From contig CM034238.1 in assembly GCA_019916065.1 (NCBI GenBank), forward strand, positions 24,419,246 to 24,483,245: a DNA stretch of 64,000 nt, given 5' to 3'. The position numbers and the translations under genes are program-made. The notes under the pieces were generated by a model. The model was not told the DNA's origin. It saw nothing but the letters and a program-made list of their open reading frames with translations, and made no database searches. The DNA comes from Vitellaria paradoxa. Lineage: Eukaryota; Streptophyta; Magnoliopsida; Ericales; Sapotaceae. Each line of letters starts with the position of its first letter. Position 1 is the stretch's first letter. Below, one piece after another: positions 35,088 to 47,070 of this stretch.

Positions 35088-35345
35088 AGTGCTCAGTGTT
35101 CTTAGGCTTATCTCAATCCCAAAAGCTAACTTAAGATGTGAAACACCCCAACAACCTCTCCCTTGACACATCAGGCCTTGGGTCGAAGGAATAACAAGTT
35201 GTTTCTCCTGGTGGAAAACTAGGACTTTGATAGCAATAATGGGTGATCTTGGGCTTAGCTTAAAGGGTGAGGTTTTCTTACATTTATAAACTGACCATCA
35301 GTCCCTTTCACAATTGATATGGAATACTGGTTACCTGAACAAGTA
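35088..35345 (-). repeat. Diverged copy of the miniature LTR element
   Basis: Contains AATCCCAAAAGCTAACTT, ACCCCAACAA, CAGGCCTTGGGTC and CTGACCATCAGTCCC, in the same order as the array at 36382-37580 but with more differences. Confidence 0.55.
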
Positions 35346-36381
35346 GTTGCATCTCAACTTGTAATTGGTATTGACTAGATAACTTATTATCACTAACAAG
35401 TTGGCTAAATTTAGGCTCCAGCCATGTTTTGAATATGATACTTGGAATAATATATTTTATTAATTATTCTCATAACAATGATATGAAGAATGTGATATTG
35501 TGTGTCATCTTTTTCCCATTGATCCTATGACCGGCAGGTGGTAGAAAATCCTTGAAGTTCCCTCTTGACAGTAGAATGACTTATGCTTTGAAGTTAATTA
35601 AGGACCCTCGGTTTTGCATCATAGTATATTGGTGGCTTGAACTATACAAATCAATCTAAAATTTAGGGAAGAGTTTTGTTAAGTGTCTTGTTTACTTAGA
35701 AGGTGTTAGCTAAATATTGCTGCTTATACTGATTTTTGTTTATTTTATAATATTGAACTTCTATGTGCTTTATCAAACTTTAGAATTCAAAACTTTATGC
35801 AGCATGGATGTGATTCTGTTGTGCCGTAGTGGCACTTAAATCTTTGCTCATGATGTTGTTTCATTCCTTTTGGTTTACATGCTCAAATAATTTGTTAATT
35901 GCAACTTTTCATTGAGTTTAAATAATCTAGAAAGTACACTTTGCATATTTATTTACAATTATTTATCAATTTTCCAAGCAATGGGAGCAAAAAAAGTGAC
36001 TAATTTTGTGATTGGATTAAAAATTTAACGAGAGAAAAGAAAATGCGTGAGAAATAAAATTACTTATATATATATGATTATTTTTTGGGATAAATTTCAC
36101 TTTACATCCCTAAGCTTTAATTAACATTAATTTCAGAACATGAGTTTATATATATATATGATAATTAAGAGTATGAATTTTTTTAAGGGATAATTGTCTT
36201 TTCACCCCATACACTTATATGGTGAAAATCACTTATACTTTTTGAACTTCAAAAAGCTTACTTTTATATCTCTCGTACTTGATAAAAGTGAAACTATAAA
36301 CAGTGTGAAATTCTAAAGTGAAAAGATAAAGATATCTATTGAAAATCAAACAGAATCAAGGGGTGTAAATGTAGGTAATGT
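35346..36381. other. AT/T-rich stretch, no gene seen
   Basis: No coherent frame. Near 36070-36330 there are lines resembling a common plant AT-rich repeat that also appears around 52360-52480. Confidence 0.35.
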
Positions 36382-37580
36382 TGTTGGGTGGTCTTGGGCT
36401 TCTCTCATCCCCAAAAGCTAACTCGTAAGGTAAGATTTTTCCTAACACTTATACTGACCACCGGCCTCTTCCACAATCGATGTGGGAACCCCAACAAACC
36501 TCATTTTACACAATGGGTCTTAGGCCCATTTCCACAACTAATGTGGGAATCCCAATAATCTCCTTCTTCATACATTGGGCTTTGGGTCAGAGAAAGCGAT
36601 AACCTGTTCCTCTAGATGGACTAAGATTGAGGGTATACTTGGGTAACCCCTTCTTCCTGATGGATTGAGATTGATGGTGCATCTGAGCTTTGATATGATA
36701 CCAGTTGTTGGGTGGTCTTGGGCCTCTTTCATCCCCAAAAGCTAGCTAGTAGAGTGAGGCTTTCCCTCACAATTATATACTAACCACCAGTCACTTTCAC
36801 AGTCAATGTAGGAACCCCAACAATCACCCATTTCACATATTGGGCCTTGGGCTCCCTTCTACAACTATTGTAGGAACCCTAACAATCTTCTTTTTCACAC
36901 ATCAGGCCTTGGGTTGGAGAAAGCAACAGCCAATTTCTCTCGATGGACTAAGATTGACGGTACACCTGAGCAACCCATTCTTCTCAATGGATTGAGATTG
37001 ATGGTACACCTAGGCTTTGATACCAATCGTTGGGTGGTCTTGGGCTTATCATATCCCCAAAAACTAGCTCATAAGGTGGGACTTTCTCTCACATTTATAT
37101 GTTGACCACCAACCCCTTCCATAATTGATGTGGGAAGCCTAACAATCTTCCCTTTCACACATCGAGCCTTGGGCCCCCTTTCACAACTAATGTGGGAACC
37201 CCAACAATTTTCTTCTTCACACATTGGGCCTTGGGTTGGAGAAAGTGACAAACTGTTCCTTTCGATGGACTAAGATTGATAGTACACCGAGGCAACCCAT
37301 TCCTCCTGATGGACTGAGATTGATGGTACTCCTGGGCTCTGATACTAGTTGTTGGGTGTTCTTGGGCCTCTTTCATCCCCAAAAGCTAGCGTATAGGGTG
37401 AGGTTTTTCCTCACACTAATATACTGGCCACCAATCCCTTCCACAATCGATGTAGGGACCCTAACAATCTCCACTTTCACACATTGGGCCTTGGGCCCCC
37501 TTCCATAACCAATGTGAGGACCCCAACAATCTTATTCTTCACACATTAAGCTTTGGGTCAGAGGAAGCAACTACCTATTC
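36382..37580 (-). mobile_element. Tandem array of a miniature LTR retrotransposon (TRIM-like)
   Basis: Four LTR-like segments of about 115-117 bp begin at 36382, 36706, 37028 and 37350; on the plus strand each runs (T)GTTGGGTGG... to ...CC(C/T)AACA. They are separated by about 205-210-bp interiors, giving a period of about 323 bp. On the minus strand each LTR is followed by a recognisable primer site; at 37337-37347 it reads TAGTATCAGAGCC in full. Each is preceded by a purine tract such as GAAAGGGAAGAT. The minus-strand LTR has a TATATAA-like box. Each unit also repeats the LTR edge once internally. There is no coding capacity. The array ends where a copia relic starts. Confidence 0.75.
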
Positions 37581-38175
37581 CACTTGTTGACATCAGATTT
37601 TATAATAGATAAGAACGAGTGACAAGATTGTTTGGGGTTCTTTAAGCTTCTCTCACATCTCACTTGTGATTCTATGCTCCATTGTTAGAGTTCCTTTAGG
37701 ATTTTCAATAGGTATAGTTGAGAGATGAGGTAAGAATAAAGACAAGGTAAAAACAAGTAACAAGGTTGTCTAGGATTCTTTGGAGTTGAGAGAAAAGGTA
37801 ATAATAATTGATAGGGCTGTCTAGAGTTCTTTTAGGTTCTCTCACATCTCTCTTGTAATTCCATGCTCCATAGTTGGAGTTCCTTTAGGGTTGAGAGACA
37901 AGGTAAGAACAAATGACAGGGTTGCCTAGGATTCTTTAAGGTTCTCTCGTATCTCTCTTGTAATTCCATACTCCATGGTTGGAGTTTCATATAATTGAAA
38001 ACTAGTTTTACCTTGCCCGTAGATGTAGACAAATTGCCGAACCATGTTAATCTTATTTCCATTGTGTGAATTTTCTTGTGTTCATTTGTGAGTTTGTCAT
38101 TATTCACTAGGGCATTGCCAAAAGGTAATTTAGGGTTTTCATAACAACAATTGGTATCAAAGCTAGATATTCAAG

Positions 38176-38360
38176 ATGTTTGGAGGAATCTCTTTGTTTG
38201 CAAATTTTGATGTCAGTAAGTTCAATAGAATGGTGAATTTCAAATTATGGCAGAGAAGGGTGAAGGATTTATTGGTGCAACAAGGAATGGTGAAGGCATT
38301 GGCAACGACGAAACCAAAAAAGATGAAAGAAGTGGATTGGCTTGAACTTCAAGCAAGGTA
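38176..38360 (+). pseudogene. Copia gag, N-terminal fragment
   Basis: The 61-codon frame has FDVSKFNRMVNFKLWQRRVK and LVQQGMVKAL. It closely parallels the start of the copia gag at 61828, so the two elements are related. It stops after a WLELQAR stretch and the rest of the polyprotein is deleted. Confidence 0.8.
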
Positions 38361-38956
38361 GATGGGAGACAACCCTAACCTATGTTTTTTAAGGTTGAGC
38401 TACTAGTGTTCAGTTTCCCAAGGGATGAATATTCGCCAAGGTAGAGATTGTTAGAGTTGTGACTCATATGGACTCACGGGAACACATAGAAAGTTAGGGG
38501 TTTTATGGGGTTTAATTCGCAATACAGAACTGTTAGTTTAGAAATTCTATTCTACTTAGATTTCTGAGTCTAGTTCTAATTGGGCTTTTTGCTCTTATAT
38601 ATTTAGGACGTGTTGTACATCAAGTGCTAAGTTCAAGAGTTAAGGTTTTCAATAAGTATGGGTTGAGAGAAAATGTAAGAACAAATGATAGGGTTGTCTA
38701 GGATTATTTAGGGTTGAGAGAAAAGATAAGAATTAGAGTTTTTTAAGATCCTTTCACATCTTTCTTATAATTCCATGCTCCATTGTTGGAGTTTTTTTAA
38801 GGTTGAGAGACACGGTAGGGACAAGTGATAAGGTTGTTTAGGATTTTTTAAGATTCTCTCATATCTTTCTTGTAATTCCAAGCTCCATAGTTGGAGTTTT
38901 TTATAATTGAAAACCGATTTTACCTTGCTAGTGGACGCACTAGTAGAAAGTGTGGA

Positions 38957-39350
38957 ACTAGCGACCGCCTAAGACGGTCGCTAAATGCGTAATAGTGGTC
39001 GCTAAAAGTATTAGCGACGGCTTAGCGACCGCGTCAAACGAGTCGCATTTGCTTCGTCGCTAAAAAATATTAGCGACCGCTAAGACGGTCGCTAAATTAT
39101 TTGCGACCGCTCCTGCGACCGCTCGAGTTCAGACGTAGGGATAATAGCGACTGCTCATAACGGTCGCTAATACTGAAAAAGCGGTCGCTATTTGTTTGGC
39201 GCGAATATGGCGCGAATCAATAGCGACCGTAGGTAGCGGTCGCTAAATAGTGAATAGCGGTCGCACTAAGTTTCGCGCGGGAGCCATGACCATTTGCATT
39301 AGCGACCGGAATATGGACTATTAGCGGCCGCCATAGACGGTCGCTAATTA
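38957..39350. repeat. Left subterminal repeats of the large CACTA
   Basis: At least ten copies of AGCGACCG / CGGTCGCT-type words in both orientations, often as near palindromes such as GCGACCGCTAAGACGGTCGC. They are the likely binding sites of the element's own DNA-binding protein. The block is unusually CpG-rich against an AT-rich background. Confidence 0.9.
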
Positions 39351-39786
39351 TAAGTAATTTTTTTTTTAAAAAGATTTAAATTATTTAAAAATCTCAATAA
39401 TTATAATTTAAATTTTGCTATAATAAGATCTCAATAATTTGTTTTACAAATCAAATTATTTAAAAAATAATTTAATAATAATTTATTTTTTATTTATAAT
39501 GATTATTTATTTAATAGTTATTAATTATTTATAATAACTATTATATTTAATTACTTATCTATAAATATTTATATTATATTTAATTTATTAAATTACACAT
39601 AGAATTAATGAAATTTTTCATAAAATTTGTAAAAAAAAAAAACGTATCTCCTAATTATGATTATATATACAAACACAATATCAAATTAGATTACAATTAA
39701 AATAAAATTTTATTATATACAAATGTTCAAAATACAAAAACAAAAATATATATAAATGTACTGATCAAAATATATACAAATAGATC

Positions 39787-41491
39787 CTAATCAGTCCAGG
39801 AGGGCCATCCGCCATCATCCGGGTCCTACAATGAAATAATAATGAAATTAGAACGTGATAATTAAGAAGACATGAATAAATAAATTTATATAATTTTAAT
39901 GAGTAATAGTAACGAGAAATAAAATTTTTAACCTGAGGAGGAGGAGGTGGATGGCTCTGACTCTAAGAGAGGCGCCTCTCAATCTCAGCCATCATCTCGG
40001 CCCGAAGTGTTGCCTCTCGCGCGTCCATCTCAGCTCGAAAGGTCTGCAGCAGATCTTGATCGCGACGTCTGGCCTGAGAAGATGATTCTGCTCGTGCAAC
40101 GGATCGGCGTGGAATACCTGCACCCCGCGTAAGCGTGTATCCATGACCATCGCGTCCGATAATGGAGAAAAATATCTCGTCCCTCCTCTCTTCGGACTCC
40201 CTCTCATCTGGCGACAGCTCGTCTAAACGTGCATTAAACTGCGCCTAATGCAAACAAGCCGAAATAGAAAAAATAAGATAACTAACTATATTATTTAAAG
40301 AAAAAATTAAATTATAAATTATATGTTGATTGGACAAAATATTAAAATTTGTTACCTGTATAGCCTGAACCTCCGGCGAATCAGTACGTCGAGTCGCCAA
40401 CCACATGGACATCCGATCTGTCCTCAGGCCCTCCTCTGTCCTCTGTTGAAAGGTAAATTATATGTTAATAATTTACTATCATTAAAAAAGATTAATAAAA
40501 AAGTTGCTATTAGCGTGATAAGCTCACGTTTTTACCTCGTGGCGAACCTGAGAAAAGTGTCGAGTCCCCTCCTTGTGCCCCGGCCCCTGCAATCCTCGAT
40601 TTCGCGAGTTCCTTTGGGCCTCCGCCTATTTTAAGTTTTTTTCGATTACTTTTTGTAATTTACGCTTGATAACGTCAAAACTTAAGGAAAAATAATTAAC
40701 TCGCAATCTACTCACCTGTGCCTCGGGACTCGACCAATACCTGACGAGCTCAGCCCACTGGTGGGGAAGAACGCCCGGTGGGACCCGCTGGAGGATGTCA
40801 GGGTCATTCTCATGACCTTTCCAGTATTTATCTTTAATCTTATTTTTATGATCCTTCCACATCTTCCGACACTTAGCGAACATAACGTCCCGGAAGTCTG
40901 GAGGAACATCAACTACATTGGCCTAAAAATGACAAATTGTAGATGGTTATTTGTTACAAGTTTCAGCACATAAACCACGTACAATTAGATAAATAAAATT
41001 TTCATACCTGTACCTCGGTCCATAGACCCTCGAACGTAGAATCTGGAAAACGATCCCACTCGAGGGTGGTCAACGGGAATCTGATCGGATTCCGGACCAA
41101 ATGTCCGAGCTGTGAAATCAAAGACCGTCCATCCTTCCCAACCGGATGGGGCGTGTCATCCCACTGAACGGTCATCCACTGAGATCCACAGTTCCACTGC
41201 GGCAATCCCTTCGAGGGCCCTCTGCCAGACCTCGAAAGCCTGCTCGGAGTGGGAGAATCTGTTTCAAACAAATTGTTACATGATAAAACAACAGAATATA
41301 CCTACTGTTGTTGGATAAGATACATTCCAAAATTAAAGAACTTTACCTACATCTGTGTCAGTCACTGAAGGACGCGTGGACATAGGGGGTGAAGGTGGGA
41401 CAGCATCTGCTGAGCTACTCCCGGCACAGGATAGCCCCAGACGCTCAGCCATCGTCCTAGGACCAGTCCTCTTCCTAGAACGTCCGAACAT
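39787..41491 (-). CDS. CACTA second gene, Transposase_24 (Ptta/En/Spm) type, 7 exons
   Basis: This is the probable accessory DNA-binding protein of the CACTA element. I infer exons 41347-41491, 41008-41258, 40716-40922, 40536-40625, 40356-40442, 39933-40244 and 39787-39825. All introns are GT-AG, and the summed length (1131 nt) is an exact multiple of three, starting ATG and ending TAG. Domain signature: WDDTPHPVGKDGRSLISQLG, FPDSTFEGLWTEVQ, KCRKMWKDHKNKIKDKYW, and WAELVRYWSSPEAQ, followed by the RNSRN.G and TRH stretch. One in-frame TAG at 39963-39965 lies 26 codons before the natural stop, so the product would lose only its proline-rich tail. Everything else is open. Confidence 0.8.
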
Positions 41492-41594
41492 GGCTCCCTA
41501 ACTGTTCACAATTTAAACTTATTATAATTTCAAATATAAAGAAAAAAAAATTTAAAATCTACCTTGTTCGGATAGAAAAGTACACAACCGTGTA

Positions 41595-44500
41595 TTAAGT
41601 ATGTAAATCAACCGTATCTCCTTCAACCGTGTCCCTAACCCAATTAACATCTTCATCACGTTGGACAATTGCATCTTGGTCAAGAGCTTGTTGGGCGAAT
41701 GGATCAATATCTGGCTTATCGCAGTCGATTTGGTATACCCCTCTCCTTGACATTTTAACTGCAACTTGCCAGTTGGGATCAGCTCGATCGCCAACATAGT
41801 AAACTTGCTCTGCTATGGATGCCAGTATGTATGGTTCAGCTTCTATTTGTACATCTCGATGTAACAAATTGTTTAAATTGACCAATTTAAATTGGTACTT
41901 ATCAGCTTTAACCCCGCGAATTGGATCAGCCCAAACACACTTGAATAATAAATATCTTAAACCACGATTGTAAACGATTTCAATAATGTCATTCAGTTGG
42001 CCGTAATAGTAACCACCGTCAATAGATGGACAACCGATGCCACTATTTTGTGTTGCTCGCCTATCATCTACTTCCTTGATGCGAAATCGAAACCCATTGA
42101 TGTCACAAGCTGTGAAACGTCGAGCTGTCGTGTAAGGACCATCAGCCAACTGTTTTATTTCATCGGTCAAAATAGAATCCGTAGTACTTCGTAAATTATA
42201 TACCTATGAAATGTAAATTATCATGAATTAATTAAACACAAATTAATTGTGATGTGAAAATCATATAAAAACATATGAAAATATTTAACACGTACGTAGT
42301 TCTTAAACCAGTCATGAAAACATTGATAATGGGACATTCGAATTTGATTGTCTGTTGCACGAGGCATGTTCTGTTTCAGCTCGTTTATGTGTCTCCTGCA
42401 ATGCAAATCAAACAGGATTGAGAATAATCACGATTTTTATTACAAATATGATGTAATTAACTTTCTTTATTACGACAACGTGACTTACTGGGTCAATGGC
42501 ACAACTGATTGGGTGTTGAAGAGCACGAACCGATGAGCTTGGATCCACTCGATATGGTTGAGATCAAATGACGTGCCTTCCCCAATAGGGCCTTCATTTA
42601 TCCGCTCCGACTTGCTAAAAGTCGTTTGGACATCATCGTTTAGATATGCCGCACAATCCATCAAATATCCTTTCGCTATGGATGCCTCGGGTCGAGCTTT
42701 GTTCCGCACATACCTCTTCAATGTGTTCATATATCGCTCGATCGGATACATCCACCTAAATTGGACAGGGCCACCAAGCCGGGCTTCTTCAGTTAGGTGT
42801 ATAGTCAAGTGAACCATTACATCAAAAAATGCCGGCGAAAAAATTTTCTCTAGATGACACAGTGTCAAAGCAATCCTGTCCTGCAGACCCTTTAAATCTT
42901 CTGTACGGATTACTCTGTAACACAACTGCCTGAAGAAATTACTGAGCTCGATCAACGGCTGCACAACATTATTAGGCAAACATGTCCTTACTGCTATAGG
43001 CAACAACTGTTGAAGCAGGACGTGGTTGTCATGACTTTTCAAACCCTGTAACGCCGTTCGCTCATGTTGACTCGCTTCGAAATATTCGAGCAATATCCAT
43101 CAGGTACCTTCACGCCTTTCAGAATTAACAAGAACGCATCCTTCTCCTCCTTGCTCATGGTGTACTGTGCAGGTGGCATGTATGCCCTGTTGGACTCTCC
43201 CGGCTGCAAGTGCAATGGAGTTCTCAATCCCATCTCCTGCAAATCACGTCGAGCATTAGCATTATCCTTTGATTTCCCCTTAACACCAAGGATCGTCCAC
43301 AATATATTATCGCAAACATTCTTCTCAATGTGCATGACATCCAAGTTGTGCCTGAGTAAGTTGTCTTTCCAGTAGGGCAACTCATAGAAAATACTTTTCT
43401 TCTTCCAATTATGGGTTCGGTTCCTATTTGCACCAGAAATAGAATGGTAGCGGGGGGGCTAACAGATCCTGAAAGTCATATACTGTTCGAATTTGCTCCC
43501 GCTCCATCTGGGCCAGCAATTCGACCCCGGTCATTGCTCGTGGTGCCGGACCGAACTCCCGAGTGCCGTCAAACGAGACTCTGTCCTTCCTAAACCTATG
43601 CAACGGAGGTAGGAAGCGTCTATGACCCATGTACGCCCACTTTCTACCATACTTTAGCCAAGTTGACTTATTGCTCTGATTGCAACAAGGACATGCGAAC
43701 TCTCCTTTCGTGCTCTAACCAGATAAGTTGGCGTACGCCGGAAAGTCGTTAATTGTCCATAGTAATGCTACCCGTAGTTTAAACATTTCATTTCTTGTTG
43801 AGTCAAATGTCATCACACCATCAGTCCATAATTCATTAAGCTCTTCAATCAATGGTTGCATATAAACATCTATTTTATCCCCGGGACCCTTAGGTCCGTC
43901 AATCAATGTCGATAGGATGACAAAAGGTTGCCTCATGCACAGCCAAGGTGGAAGATTATATGGAACTAACAGTATAGGCCACGTACTGTGAGTTGCCCCA
44001 GTCATGCCTGAAAATGGGTTAAATCCATCAGCCGCCAAACCAAGCCGTACACTGCGAGAATCGACAGCGAAATCAGGGTGTCTTCTATCAAAATCCTTCC
44101 ACGCCGGAGAGTTTGTTGGATGGGATAAGTTCCCATGATCCCCCCTGTTCTCGGCATGCCAAGTCATTAGTTTAGAGATCTTAGATGACATGAAAAATCT
44201 CTTCAATCGTGGCTTAAGTGGAAAGTAGCGCACTTGCTTTGCAGCCACAAGCTTACCACGATTTGAACTACCCAAACGATTCTGCCGAGTTTGGATAGTA
44301 CCAACATTCTTCCATCTCGAAACACCACACACGGTACACGAATCGAGGTTGGCATTCTCATTCCGAAACAACATGCAACTATTGGGACATGCATCCAGAG
44401 TTTCGTATGTGAATCCCAAATTCTCAGTTAACTTGCGTGCCTGGTAGTACGATTCTGCAAGCTTAGCTCCCGCTGGTAAAACCCTACGGAGTAACTGTAC

Positions 44501-45032
44501 TAGCATGTCAAATGACGTATCTGACCTAGTGATTCAACGCCTTCAAATGTAACAACTCAACGGTAAATGACAATTTACTGAACTCCTGACATCCAGGATA
44601 TAATTCTGTCTGCGCATCATCGAGTATTTCAAAATATCTCAATGACTCATCATCTGCACCCGAGCGGGGACTAGTTCCACCCGTCAGATTAATACCGGCA
44701 CCGTTGTCTTCATGTGTCAATCCACATGCAATATCAGCTAGCATCGCGAGCATTGGATCAGCTTCCTCTGCAACCTCGGCCTCCACCTCAACGGTTTCTT
44801 TCGGACGAGAGGCGGTATACTCTTCCCCATGGAGAGTCCAGAATTTATACTGCTTCAGGAACCCATTACGGATCAGGTGCTCTCTGACAACCTCCCGTGT
44901 ATAGTAATACCGGTTAGCACACTTCCTGCAAGGACAACTAATGTACCCACTGGTGAATGCAATAAACTGATTAATCCCCTCCACATACTCCGGGGACATC
45001 CTATTCGGCAAATCAATCCAACTCTTATCCAT
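41595..45032 (-). pseudogene. CACTA tnpD-type transposase, broken
   Basis: The catalytic transposase of the element. From ATG at 45032: a transposase-associated domain (MDKSWIDLP, CPCRKCANR), then the Transposase_21 core (ACPNSCMLFR, AADGFNPF, RHNLDVMHIEKNVCDN). DUF4218 follows (GLKSHDNHVLLQQLLP, MYPIERYMNTLKRYVRN) and last DUF4216 (VWADPIRGVKADKY) to a stop at 41595. Introns near 42489-42397 and 42297-42210 have GTAAGT and GTACGTG donors. Damage: frameshift near 44536, TAG at 43715 in place of a tryptophan codon, a one-base change in a G7 run at 43454-43460 and a frameshift near 43065. Domain order is that of full-length plant CACTA transposases. Confidence 0.85.
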
Positions 45033-45596
45033 CTCGCTTAGAGTGTCTGTGGAGTCCCAAGAGGAAAAAAATGTCATTACTATAAAATGTAGTGCCATAT
45101 GCAAAACACCTAGTCTTAAACTTTACCTCCTCATTACAGGGTGGTTGGTCCTATCCCATTCGAGAATACACGATCCAACTTGCACTCAACAACTCAATGC
45201 CGTTGTCCCCTAATTAGATAAAATTTCGGCAGCATGTCCGCGTGGTTCTCCAAGTACACGATACACAGACGACATCAGTCGTACCCTGTGTACGCACCCG
45301 GAGAACAACAGGACATCAACCGAAACTTCATCTAACACAGGACAGTACATGAGTTGTTGAATACAGGATGGATAATTGCATTCCCAAACTGTCCATACTG
45401 GACAATTCAAGAATCGCGTACGTCAATCCCCGCACGTTCATCGAAAGGACAACGAACCTGGTCAAAGACCTAATCCGTTACCTAAGGATGACCAAACAGG
45501 TGGCGTACGAGATTCTTAAACGGGTCTAAGTTTCACTAATATATGCAAATGAATAAAATAAAGTGGTTCTCAATGTATGTTTGTTTTCTAACTTAG
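45033..45596 (-). promoter_or_regulatory. Probable 5' leader and promoter of tnpD
   Basis: A CCACAG acceptor-like site (about 45052) just above the ATG suggests a 5' UTR intron. A GC-richer block at 45160-45540 without a long frame then abuts the tandem array. The position fits the promoter and leader of the transposase; no TATA box was confidently picked. Confidence 0.4.
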
Positions 45597-47070
45597 AATA
45601 AAGTATTTAGATGTTAGATTGGGCCTAGACAAGATTAGGGGTTTTATTGTAGTTACTAATTGAACTAATTAACTCTTACTAATTAACTACTGCTGCTTGT
45701 GTAATTAATTACTATATTATTCGGTAAATTACCTAAAAACAATATTATAATATTATTGTTTGACCTAATTTTCTTATCGTATTCGTTTGGATTACACTGG
45801 GCCCAAGCAAGATGTTGGATTGGGCCCAGGCAAGATTAGGGGTTTTATTGTAGTTACTAATTGAACTAATTAACTCTTACTAATTAACTACTGCTGCTTG
45901 TGTAATTAATTACTATATTATTCGGTAAATTACCTAGAAACAATATTATAATATTATTGTTTGACCTAATTTTCTTATCGTATTCGTTTGGATTACACTG
46001 GGCCCAAGCAAGATGTTGGATTGGGCCCAGGCAAGATTAGGGGTTTTATTGTAGTTACTAATTGAACTAATTAACTCTTACTAATTAACTACTGCTGCTT
46101 GTGTAATTAATTACTATATTATTCGGTAAATTACCTAGAAATAATATTATAATATTATTGTTTGACCTAATTTTCTTATCGTATTCGTATTGGATTACAC
46201 TGGGCCCAAGCAAGATGTTGGATTGGGCCCAGGCAAGATTAGGGGTTTTATTGTAGTTACTAATTGAACTAATTAACTCTTACTAATTAACTACTGCTGC
46301 TTGTGTAATTAATTAGTATATTATTCGGTAAATTACCTAGAAACAATATTATAATATTATTGTTTGACCTAATTTTCTTATCGTATTCGTTTGGATTACA
46401 CTGGGCCCAAGCAAGATGTTGGATTGGGCCCAGGCAAGATTAGGGGTTTTATTGTAGTTACTAATTGAACTAATTAACTCTTACTAATTAACTACTGCTG
46501 CTTGTGTAATTAATTACTATATTATTCGGTAAATTACCTAGAAACAATATTATAATATTATTGTTTGACCTAATTTTCTTATCGTATTCGTATTGGATTA
46601 CACTGGGCCCAAGCAAGATGTTGGATTGGGCCCAGGCAAGATTAGGGGTTTTATTGTAGTTACTAATTGAACTAATTAACTCTTACTAATTAACTACTGC
46701 TGCTTGTGTAATTAATTAGTATATTATTCGGTAAATTACCTAGAAACAATATTATAATATTATTGTTTGACCTAATTTTCTTATCGTATTCGTATTGGAT
46801 TACACTGGGCCCAAGCAAGATGTTGGATTGGGCCCAGGCAAGATTAGGGGTTTTATTGTAGTTACTAATTGAACTAATTAACTCTTACTAAGTAACTACT
46901 GCTGCTTGTGTAATTAATTACTATATTATTCGGTAAATTACCTAGAAACAATATTATAATATTATTATTTGACCTAATTTTCGTATCGTATTCGTATTGG
47001 ATTGGACTGGGCCCAAGAAAGCCCAAGAAAAATGTTGGATTGGACCCAAGCAAGATTAGGGGTTTTCTTC
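45597..47070. repeat. Tandem array of 201-202-bp units, seven plus a partial
   Basis: Anchored on AAGATTAGGGGTTTTATTG, units start at 45631, 45832, 46033, 46235, 46436, 46638 and 46840, with a diverged partial at 47052. Each unit holds two GGGCCCA words, ACTGCTGCTTGTG and an AT-rich AATATTATAATATTATT block. Two variants alternate (TAATTACTATA versus TAATTAGTATA; CGTTTGG versus CGTATTGG), so some units expanded as pairs. It lies about 600 bp upstream of the tnpD start. Confidence 0.95.

Noticed and set aside
45597..47070. Regularly spaced repeats resembling a CRISPR or centromeric satellite
   Set aside because: Units are contiguous without unique spacers, the array is only about 1.5 kb, and it lies inside a plant CACTA element.
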